64,000 bases of DNA from Hypomesus transpacificus (taxonomy: Eukaryota; Chordata; Actinopteri; Osmeriformes; Osmeridae): assembly GCF_021917145.1 (NCBI RefSeq), contig NW_025813938.1, positions 1,467,301 through 1,531,300 of the forward strand, in the 5' to 3' direction. A model generated the notes under the pieces. That model was not told the DNA's origin. It searched no databases and saw nothing but the letters and a program-made list of their open reading frames with translations. Shown here in pieces: positions 55,761 through 64,000 of this stretch. The translations under genes were made by a program, and so were the position numbers. Position 1 is the stretch's first letter. Each line of letters starts with the position of its first letter.

Positions 55761-58288
55761 GTTCTCCAACGCCTTCTCCTACTACGGTCTGGTGCTTCTC
55801 ACCACGGAGCTGTTCCAGGAGGGGGGGGCCTGTGGGGGTGAGTCTTCACTCCTCTGACATCATCACCAGCAGCAGCAGCAGCCTCACATCACCTCTGCCA
55901 AGGACAGCGGTCACCTTCCAGGCCTCAACCATGAAACCCTCTGCTTTTAAATCCCCTCAGACTGGATACTAGAACCAGTCACATGGTGCAGGAGTAGAGA
56001 GAAGAAGGAAATAACTCATTATTTCCCAACTGTGTGTCTGAGAAAGATGTTATAATCCAAGGCTGGGGTGACTTTGATGACCTCTGCTCTGTCTCCCTCT
56101 AGTGTCCAAAGGCAGCAAGAGGGAGCCCAGGTGTAATCTGGAGTGTAAATACCTCAACTCTGACGACTACAAGGATTTGCTGTGGACAACGTTGTCTGAG
56201 TTCCCAGGTACTTTGGAGTAAATTCATTGATTTTTTTTATATATGCAGATCAATGCTTTGTCTTGGTCTAATTCTAAACATGCTGGTGTGCAAGGATAGG
56301 GATAGTGGCAGAGAATATCACTGCAGATTAAGTTGGTCACAGGACCAAATCCTCTCCTGTAAATCTCTCTGGATTAAAGCATCAGCTAAATGAATACATG
56401 ATGACTCAAGGTAATACTTCCACAATCCAAGTTCTTGTTATAATATATAATATATCACTTCACATCCAGATGATCGCTAGAGCATTAGTTAATAGGTAGT
56501 AAGGCCCGTTAATGCGTTAATGTGTTAAAAAGAAAGTGTTACTAACATCACTTAGAGTTAGGTTATGGCTAGGGTTATTTTAAGAGGAGATAAGCGTTAG
56601 TTAACAGGTAATAAGACCCTTGTAAGGTGCTTATTGATATTCATAGGTGTTAATAACACGTTCTAACTTACTAAGGCCTTGTTACCTGTGAACTAATGCT
56701 CATGGTCAGCACCTGGTGTGATGTATCCTCTGACATTGTGCAGGCCTGCTGGTGACGCTGTGGGCCATCGACCGTCTGGGCCGGAGGAAGACTATGGCTC
56801 TGTGCTTCTTCATCTTCTCTCTCTGCATGGTGCCGCTGTACGCCTGCGTAGGAAGGCAAGGCAGCGTCTGGCACACACACATCCAGCTGTCACCAGAGAC
56901 CGCCGTTAGATAGACGGTCCACGCTTCTTTGCAATTGTAGAAAAACAGTTTTTTTAGATTGTGTGTTATTTCTGATGGAATAATTCAATGTGTTTATTAG
57001 TGAGTGCAGGAAATCAGTTTGTCACTGAGTCCATGCTCCCCCAGCTTCCACTGGGTCAGTGTGCTGTTCCTGCCGTTTTCTGACTTTGTGTTTCTGACGC
57101 TGCTGTGGTTCTGCTGTGGTTCTGCTGCGGTTCTACTGCGGTTCTGCTGCGGTTCTGCTCCACCAGGACCTCCCTGACAGTGCTGATTTTCATCGCCAGA
57201 GCGTTCATAGCCGGAGGGTTTCAGGCTGCTTATGTCTACACGCCTGAGGTCAGTTCTCTTCCCCCGCTACCTACCTGTCTGGTGTGTTTATTTACCTTCA
57301 GTGCTCGTCACCTCTGAAACAGGATCAGACCATTTTCACTTGTGGTTGACCGGTAAGGATTTTTCTTAGGTTTGATATAAAGTGATGCCAAATGCTAGCA
57401 ACCATAAGCTGACTAAGTTAAATTCGCTGGAGATATTCTGTTCGTCCAAGCCACGGTCTGCTGATGTTGACAATTTATAGAAATCTGTGGTCTCGTAGTG
57501 CCACCGCTTTTAAATAATCTTTTTCATTTACCGAACAATCTCGAATAACTGATTTGGAAGTCCAATCAGATTTTATTGTACCCTTTATTGCCCCATGGTC
57601 ATGTAAAGCAGGTATTTTGAGATGGGCTAAAGATTACATTTATGTTGTATTTTAGGAATATTTTGCGGAAGTGTTTCAAGCGTAAACACAGATATTGTTT
57701 GCTTCCTGTACAGGTGTATCCAACAGCAACCAGAGCGTTGGGTCTGGGCATGAGCAGTGGGGTGGGCAGAGTAGGAGCCCTTATCACACCTTTCGTTGCC
57801 CAGGTAACGAACCCAACAACCTACAACCTTCACTTCTAATTCAATCTCCTTTGAATTCAATCTCCTTTGAATTCAATCTCCAGCCATCACGACTCTCCCT
57901 TCTACTGCTTTGCATAGTCAAGTTGTAAAAATTCTGCGGTGACACAAATGATCTTCATGGCAGGCTTTCTTTAGTGTGCCTCATGCATAAAAATGTATAT
58001 CCTTATTCCCTCGTAACATTTGTAACAAGTACCTGTACCTGTACAAAACTGCAAACTTAAAAGGTGAACTTGCAGGTGATGCTGGAGTCGTCTCTGTACC
58101 TGACTCTGTCTGTGTACTGCATCTGCTGCCTGCTGGCTGCCTTCGCCTCCTGCGCCCTACCCATCGAGACCACCGGCCGGGGCCTCCAGGAGTCCAGCCA
58201 CCGGGAGTGGGGCCAGGAGATGATGGGCCGGGCCTCCGCACACAGCCCCGGGGGCATCCCCCACTCCAGCTCCGGGTCCCAGGACTGA
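49975..58288 (+). CDS. svop: Synaptic vesicle 2-related protein SVOP
   Basis: Major-facilitator-superfamily transporter-like protein of synaptic vesicles; substrate not established. Sixteen exons: 49975-50009, 51051-51211, 51525-51610, 51880-51978, 52106-52177, 52350-52474, 52657-52720, 54094-54219, 54614-54742, 55070-55143, 55761-55837, 56103-56207, 56744-56855, 57167-57248, 57714-57803, 58076-58288. They give 549 residues (human 548). Landmarks: [12 protein letters not shown] start; [15 protein letters not shown] in TM1; the MFS loop motif [51 protein letters not shown]; second loop motif [24 protein letters not shown]-terminus [11 protein letters not shown]. The intron after 56855 has a GC donor. 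Human SVOP also neighbours USP30 and DAO. Confidence 0.96.
51309..51345. other. 13-bp inverted repeat in svop intron 2
   Basis: AGGACTAGCAAAC at 51309-51321 against GTTTGTTAGTCCT at 51333-51345, one mismatch, 11-base loop. It directly precedes the larger hairpin at 51370. Confidence 0.6.
51370..51466. other. 97-nt near-perfect hairpin in svop intron 2
   Basis: The left arm 51370-51407 and the complement of 51429-51466 agree at all but about five of 38 positions (GCAGGTAATGCTA and TGGGAAAT blocks are exact), around a 21-nt loop. It could be a fold-back MITE or a microRNA-like precursor. I see no convincing target duplication. Confidence 0.6.
51745..51832 (-). repeat. tRNA-like SINE head, family D
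   Basis: On the minus strand: GAGCTCGGTGGTTAATG (A box) and CCAGGTTCAAATCC (B box). The acceptor arms do not pair, so not a tRNA gene. In svop intron 3. Confidence 0.6.
52728..53788. repeat. 26-bp minisatellite, about 40 copies, with a duplicated 9-unit block
   Basis: Unit CACCTCCACCCTCTCCACCC plus TCCCCT. Variants at two positions (CACG, CCAT) form a pattern of nine units that repeats exactly: 52925-53158 and 53159-53392. It fills most of svop intron 7 from about eight bases after the donor. Since 26 is not a multiple of three, all three forward frames read through it, giving false Pro/His-rich open frames. Confidence 0.95.
54247..54450 (-). repeat. tRNA-derived SINE, family A, in svop intron 8
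   Basis: Tail TTTAGTCATCTAGCAGACGC left, reversed head TAACCGCTCAGCATTCTGA right. A partly duplicated B-box region (GGAAACCTAACCGTCAACC) makes it longer than others. A family C scrap follows at 54470-54520. Confidence 0.85.
55380..55758. repeat. (CT)n array forming the svop exon 11 acceptor
   Basis: About 380 bp of CT dinucleotides with CTCC interruptions, ending in CTCTCTCAG at 55760, the acceptor itself. Confidence 0.97.
56290..56402 (+). repeat. SINE family C remnant
   Basis: Degenerate head (ATATCACTGCAGATTAAGT) and tail (CTCTGGATTAAAGCATCAGC TAAATGAATAC, split here). In svop intron 12. Confidence 0.5.
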
Positions 58289-60219
58289 GGGGCCGGCGGT
58301 GCGGGCCAACGAAGAGAGAGAGACGGAGAGAGAACTGAAAGAGGAGAGGGAAGGCTGAAGGGCTGCCCTCGTCCATCTCAAGTCACGTGTCATTGCTGTG
58401 TTGCCAAGGCACCGCCGTGGCTGTGGAGCAGAGAGGGAAAGCCCAGTGGTACCCAGCGGTATTCGACAATACGTATTTCTGGTTTTCTTCTTCATCATCA
58501 ATGTCATGGTTTCATGCCGATGGACAAAAGTCAGGGTAGGACCAGGGTCAAGCGCAACAGCCGTCATTAGATGACAAATTGAACGTGTTGAATCTTGGAA
58601 ACACGCAGTTTTTAACTTCCGTTGTTAGGCAGTTAAGAAACAGTTGCATTTAATTCTAAAATTACTAAAAATTTGTTTTTGGCCGTTGTATTTGAACCTG
58701 TTACGAGAATGTGAGTTTTGTGGTGTCCTGGGTGAATTCGCTGGCTGGTGACAGACAAGAGATGCATTTCACCTTCTATCACTCTCCAAACTCAGCATTT
58801 AAATTCACCATTTATGAAACTGAGCTCAGAATTAAGAAAAACAGTTAGTGGAGATAAACAAGTTACTTTTCAAATGCCTTAAAATATTGGACCTTATATT
58901 CAGTTTACGAATGAAAGATCCATTTAGGAAAGTCTGAATAAACAGCTACTGGGAATATCCTTTCAGCATGTCGTACAGTACAGTTCATAAGACTGTGCAC
59001 AAAACACATTTAAAGAACTGCCTCTACCAATGCTCTAATCATAACATCAAAATGATAAACAGTAGTTTCTGGGGCACATCCAGCCCTAAGACGGTGACAC
59101 CAATTCACCTCGGTCTAGGCGTTTTTCATTTTTCCTCCATTTTTGAGGGTCGTGGTGTTATTTTTCACAGTGACAGTATTGTTGATGTAAATTGGAAAAA
59201 CAGAACTTGGATATTAATGAAAGCATATGCCAGCTGCTGCATACCATGAAACTGAAGTGCTACTGAAATCAGAAAGCATAGTCAGAAAGCATTCACAAAC
59301 AGGAGAGTGATGGTGAGAGGAATACTAAGAATTGTAACATACTTGAATATTTAACCCCACTGATCAGACCGTCAGTTGGGTTATGTGATTATTTATCTAC
59401 ATGGGTGAAATCATTTTCAAGAAACATCTTCCACACAGAATCGCCTTCAGGCCAAGTTACTTCTTACAACCCCCGCCCCGGACGCTTCTCTCTTCGTACA
59501 TTCGAACATCAACACCGTAATATCCCGATTACTCGCGTGTAAAAGTGCACACATACGTTATTGTCCTAGAAACACGTTAGAATGAAACAGCTACCTGACA
59601 CAATGTCAAATCTGTTCATACTGTATCGATACCTGGTTTGACTGTTGTGTTTGTTGTTGTTGGTATAGGTAAGCTGCTACGTGGTAGGACTTTGTCCTGG
59701 CAAGAGACACATTTAAAAAGGTATCGTTACGGTGATGAACCTTGCACATGATCAGCCAGCTGTGTCATAATTACCTGCCCTTGCAATTTTAGTGCTGCAT
59801 CATGTCTGCACAGATTCTTGTCATTGCACTGGATGTAAATGTGTATATTACAATGATAAACTGTTTCAAAAGAAGCAGGCCTGTTCATTATGTTTATTTA
59901 TTTCTCAGTCACATTGTTTTGGGTCACAGAACTGATTAGATATTAATACCAATAATAATTCATGCCAAACAAAATGGAAAGTTTGTACTTCCTGTCTTTC
60001 AGCTGATAATTTTTTTTTTACATCCCCCATTTTATTAAAAATAGTGTTAAAATACGATTCTTCTTATTAATAATATATTAATAATATAATAATTAAAGTA
60101 TAAAATCAAAAAATCCACTTCTGTCATAGCACTACCACGATATAACAGTCTTTAGTAAAGGCAGTGCAGAGCTCATAGCATTGTGAAAGCAGTGTCTAGA
60201 AACCCGTCCAAGATCGTCT
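58289..60219 (+). other. svop 3' UTR and svop-dao interval
   Basis: No supported gene. AATAAA at 58937-58942 is a good svop poly(A) candidate, 650 bp after the stop. The rest is AT-rich, including a TAATAATATA stretch near 60065. Confidence 0.5.
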
Positions 60220-63200
60220 CTACAAGCGAGACCTGGAGCTATGATCCCGTCCCAAGACCTCCCCGAACAGCCTAGCTGCAGCCTGGGCACAGCCTCTGTG
60301 GATGGTCAGGCCAAAGCCCCCATGACCATAGTTATGGATCACCTGGAAGATATCCCCTCCGTGTCAGTTATTTAGCTGATTCACGCCAGCAGCTTTGATA
60401 GGCAACGCTCTTAGAGCTTCAGAATCAGAATCGGTTTTATTTAGCCATGAAAGTTCACACAGAGAAGACATTTACTGTGGCAGGAAGGTGCATACATTAA
60501 AACATATAATAATCTTAAGTAAGTAGTGTACAAGTCTAACTAATACTAAAGGTACAAAGTCTAAGTATTCACCTCAACAGTAGCAGATCCAGCCTTTATC
60601 GTCTCCCTCTCCACACGAACAGCGGAGCGAACAGGCCTGAGACCCGCCCAGTCCTCCACTATCCGGGCATGCTGAGGACAGACAACAGGAACACAAAACA
60701 AAAGTCTGTTCATATATCCTATCTTCTCATCCGTATGTGAGTTCCTACGAAGACAGAACTTGTCTCCGTTGGTGGGCTCGTCCGTCAGGACGTCACCTTC
60801 AGGCTGGGCTCCAGCAGACACGCTTCCTCCCAGATCTTCTTGTGGTCAGGAGAGTTGCTCTGCTCGCTCCAGTTCCCCAGCTGCAACACCCCTCCCACGG
60901 TCACCAGACGACTCCTACCAGCACAGGTGAGGTTGATCGTTATCCAGAAAGCTAAAACTGAGCTGTGTGCCGTTAAGTACAGACACGATATGCGATGTAT
61001 TCGAATCAGTATGATCAATGAATTAATCAATACAACGAGCTAAATAAATTCCTTTTGTGAACAGTAAAGAACACAAATCTGTCTATTGACTGAATGATTG
61101 GTGGTTGATGTTTGAAGTTTACCCTGGGATGATGTAGGGAGTGTTGTAGGTCCCCCTGGAGAAGCTGTGGGTGAGGACCCAGTGCTTCAGCCACGGGGCG
61201 TCCACCTGGAACACACCCACACAGGGTCAGCAGGGAGCTGGACAGCCACTTCCTGTCATGTGACAGAACTGACCTTTCAACCCTGACCTTAATGATCTGT
61301 CCACGGCCAGGGGTCAGCTCAGGGTCAGGCTGCAGGTCCCCGGACCTCACCCCCGAGCAGTTGATGATGATGTCAGCTCCACTCTCTGAAAGCTGGGAGA
61401 GTATAGCTCAGTGGTTAGAGCATTTGACTGTAGGTCGAGGTCACAGGGTCAGATTCCCCCTACACAATATGTTGACTTCGATAAAAGCGTTTGCTAAATG
61501 AATGTGCTTTTATATTACGTTATTATAAAGCTGATTTTAGTTAAATAATGAAGATGATTCAGATACAAAGGTTTAATGTCACGTTTCTCGATACAAAAAG
61601 TTTGATTCATAATTAACAGGTTAGATAACTTTGAGTTCAGGAAACCCTACATAAAGTTGAACCTTTGTAAGAAGAGTTAAACCTCTTTGAAAGACTCGAT
61701 CTTCCTCTGGTAAAACTTGACACCCCTCTTCTGTAACCTACAGTTGAGAAAAGACTAGTAAGAAGTAGTGAGATTGTGCCATATGATCCTGTATATAAAT
61801 AGCAACATGCTATCATGGTTCTTGCTTTCCACACCTTCAGAGATAAGGCCAGTATAATCCAACTGTCCTTATTTCACTATAAAACCAGCTGAGAACCACA
61901 CAGTTAAACATTCATAGAACATGTATTGCAGTTTTCTTGTAACATTCATCACTGTACTCAACATACCTCATTGTACAATAAGAGACAAACAAAACTGTGT
62001 TGTGTTAACAACTGTAAGGATCTACTGTGTGAAAAGTTATGTCAGGTGAATGATCTAACAGAACCTCAACGGCTTACTGATAAGACCAGTACTGAATAAC
62101 ACTCACCAGTCCATCAGCCAAGGTAAGTAGGTCTTCCCCTCCACCATGAGAGCAGTGTTGAACCAGCCATAGCTAAAACGTTCACCAGATTAGCAGGGAT
62201 AGAATATCAGTGACCGTCCAAACAATAATAACTGATAAGGATCACACTAAGTAAGAGTACCCGGTTGCATTACCTTGTTTAGACAACAGATATCATGACT
62301 TATGCAACACTAACAGCATGAACCACAAATGCACCACAACACCTGTATCCTGGAAACATCGCCAGCTCTCTGTCGGTGAGATTTCGGAACCCCAGCACGA
62401 TGTCTTTAAAGGAGGGCTCCTGAAACGAAACTCTGTGGTTATCTTCACATAGTGGTTGTGTTGTGGTCAAGGTCTTCCTGGAGCAAGCAGATCACAAAGG
62501 GTGACAGTGTTCCTTACTTCTCCATCTTGCCAGTACTGGGGTTCGAACTCGGGACTTCTGACTCGCAAATGCGACTTCCACCTTTACTAACTCCGCTTTA
62601 ACCAGCTAGGTGGGTGGTGATTATACTGAGGATTGAGTTCTTTGTTATACAAGCAGGGTGAGGATGACATTTAGTCATTTAGCAGACGCTCTTATCCAGA
62701 GCGACTTACAGTAAGTACAGGGACATTCCCCCCGAGGCAAGTAGGGTGAAGTGCCTTGCACAAGGACACATAGTCATTTGGCACAGCCGGGAATCGAACC
62801 AACAACCTTCTGATTTCTAGTCCGACTCCCTAACCGCTCAGCCATCAGATCCCCAGTTAGTTCTTGCCCCTCCTAAAAGAGGCCTAACGGCAGGCCGGGG
62901 CCTCTATCAGTGCATATGTGTGTAACTAATCAGGCCATCTCTCTTTGTAAGGCTGAACAGTAGATGCTATTCAGAATGGCAGAATAGTTCTATTCAGATA
63001 CACTGACTGTGTATAAAAACGACTATAGACTCCCAACATGATGTTGCCCAGACAGTAAACCTGGTGTGTTACTTACTGGTGCAGGTTCACTGCAGAGGTT
63101 GTATCCAGACTGCAGGAAAATACCCATCTTGATTGAATCAGGAGAACTTATGAAGCTCAAGAGGTAGTCAAAGGTCTCCTTGTTCCATTCACTACAGGTA

Positions 63201-63477
63201 AAGAGAGCTGAAGAAAGTGAGATTATCTGCCGGGTGTAACCAACCTCTCTGCCTTGTCCGTGTCACCGGTAGAGATTCCTTACGTCTCCTTGGTGTTGCC
63301 CTTGTCATAGAGGTATGGTTGCCAGAAACCCGCCGCTCCATCGCTGGTGGTGAGGGGAGTAAAGCGGTCTGCGTAAATCTCAATCGTCAAAGGAGTGACG
63401 GTGGAGTGGTACTGCTCGTAAATGCTCTGAGCCGTGGCGAGGCCAGACACTCCAGCTCCGATCACTGCAACTCGCAT
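60220..63477 (-). CDS. dao: D-amino-acid oxidase
   Basis: Peroxisomal FAD enzyme that deaminates neutral D-amino acids, yielding H2O2. Ten coding exons (5' to 3'): 63284-63477, 63077-63191, 62343-62419, 62107-62172, 61683-61737, 61288-61392, 61123-61205, 60797-60914, 60573-60671, 60220-60342; 344 residues (human 347). Landmarks: FAD motif [48 protein letters not shown] (active-site Tyr region), [31 protein letters not shown] (substrate Arg) and [12 protein letters not shown]. It ends SRL, a peroxisomal targeting signal. The start is MRVAV, because the ATG nine bases upstream belongs to the intron ending TTGGCAG|AC; a non-coding first exon must lie further out, as in human. Confidence 0.96.
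60437..60442 (-). other. Reversed AATAAA inside the last dao intron
   Basis: TTTATT on the plus strand lies in the dao intron 60343-60572, so it cannot be the final signal unless an early-terminated form exists. I list it only because it is the sole clear hexamer near the dao 3' end. Confidence 0.2.
61393..61500 (+). repeat. tRNA-derived SINE, family C, abutting a dao exon
   Basis: Head GAGTATAGCTCAGTGGTTAG and AGCATTTGACTGTAGGTCGA, B box GGGTCAGATTCCC, tail ATAAAAGCGTTTGCTAAATG. Its left edge touches the dao exon 61288-61392, so its antisense head forms that exon's acceptor. Confidence 0.75.
62528..62615 (-). repeat. tRNA-like SINE head, family E
   Basis: On the minus strand: CACCTAGCTGGTTAAAGC (A box) and CCCGAGTTCGAACCCCAG (B box). 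In the dao intron 62420-63076. Arms do not form a tRNA acceptor stem. Confidence 0.6.
62666..62853 (-). repeat. tRNA-derived SINE, family A, in dao intron
   Basis: The best-preserved copy: GACATTTAGTCATTTAGCAG left; GGGAATCGAACCAACAACC and TAACCGCTCAGCCATC right. It is the only family A copy lying in the sense direction of its host gene. Confidence 0.88.
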
Positions 63478-63479
63478 GT

Positions 63480-64000
63480 CTGCCAAAAAAAAACATTATC
63501 ACTGACGTCTCAGACTGTATTAGCAACAAGGTTAAAGTTTGTTTTAAGTGTTTAAGAGCAAAGCCCAATGCAAGTGGTTTGTCAAATACTTAAAATTCAA
63601 CATTCAGAAAACAAAATCATGATATATCATTGCATTTCATAACGGTGGGCTACTAGGTCATTATGTGATTTATGAACACTTTTAGAACATTTTAATAGTT
63701 GAAGATCAATTGTTGGCTGCAGTCGCGTTGTGCAATGAGCAGTTATAGTGTAAACTTGTAATTCCATGGTTCTTTTAATAAGCGTTCTGCGATTGGCTTT
63801 AGTAGCTTAGATATGGAAAACGTATAAAGCACAAATCCTTTAAATAATCAGATGTTAATTCACCTTCGTCGTGTCTTCTTACCTCTCTAGTTGTAGCCTA
63901 CAGTAGACTGAAGTTGAATGAGTTGCAAACTTGCAGTCCGAGTTCACCGCAGATCGCCCCCAATGGCAAGGTGGTCACATGGTCCAACACCAGTTTCAAC
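63480..64000 (-). other. dao: dao first intron and upstream region
   Basis: Begins at the acceptor AG next to the first coding exon. The non-coding first exon should lie here or beyond the window. I see no open frame or repeat. Confidence 0.4.

Noticed and set aside
55306-55857. Leu-Ser and Arg-Glu repeat proteins
   Set aside because: Simple (CT)n translation; it ends in a svop splice acceptor.
61393-62615. tRNA genes at 61395, 62530 and elsewhere (51745, 365)
   Set aside because: A and B boxes exist but acceptor stems do not pair and SINE bodies and tails follow.
63478-63486. dao start at the upstream ATG (MADMRV)
   Set aside because: That ATG spans the splice acceptor TTGGCAG; human DAO also starts MRV.
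1-64000. Retroviral, LTR or Polinton remains, and toxin genes
   Set aside because: I looked for reverse transcriptase, integrase, gag/env or capsid-like frames and paired LTRs and saw none.

Overview
The window is vertebrate nuclear DNA, almost certainly a teleost fish. Its genes are intron-rich with GT-AG (twice GC-AG) junctions, every protein I recognise has a clear human counterpart, and the non-coding DNA is full of fish-style repeats: tRNA-derived SINEs, hAT MITEs, a Tc1 element and many micro- and minisatellites. I cannot name the species. All exon models were joined by hand from splice sites and reading phase. Each closes in frame except alkbh2, which needs one extra base.

Layout. 1-9202 (+): 3' two thirds of tut7 (terminal uridylyltransferase), with a C-rich 3' UTR. 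11588-12773 (+): isca1 (Fe-S cluster carrier). 14766-15872 (+): an unrecognised three-exon gene of 254 codons. 17822-19939 (+): a kisspeptin receptor. 21305-25648 (+): psat1 (serine synthesis). 26559-30638 (+): tmem175 (lysosomal cation channel). 33103-33576 (+): isg15, behind an ISRE-type promoter. 34281-35957 (-): pxmp2. 36543-41549 (-): ung, with separate mitochondrial and nuclear first exons and a full-length Tc1 element in its last intron. 42024-43342 (+): alkbh2. 44499-48782 (-): usp30. 49975-58288 (+): svop. 60220-63477 (-): dao.

Two ancestral neighbourhoods meet here. tut7, isca1 and psat1 correspond to human 9q21. pxmp2, ung, alkbh2, usp30, svop and dao correspond to human 12q24. tmem175 and isg15, which lie elsewhere in human, sit between the blocks. 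ung and alkbh2, two DNA base-repair genes, are head to head about 0.5 kb apart; usp30 and svop are also head to head; alkbh2/usp30, svop/dao and isg15/pxmp2 are tail to tail.

The most notable structure outside the genes is the way tandem arrays sit at intron ends. Arrays in tut7, psat1, tmem175, ung and svop run into a 3' splice site, and others start just after a 5' splice site in svop, pxmp2 and ung. Two of the minisatellites also carry duplicated higher-order blocks. I found no retroviral, LTR or Polinton remains, no CRISPR array and no true tRNA or rRNA gene.
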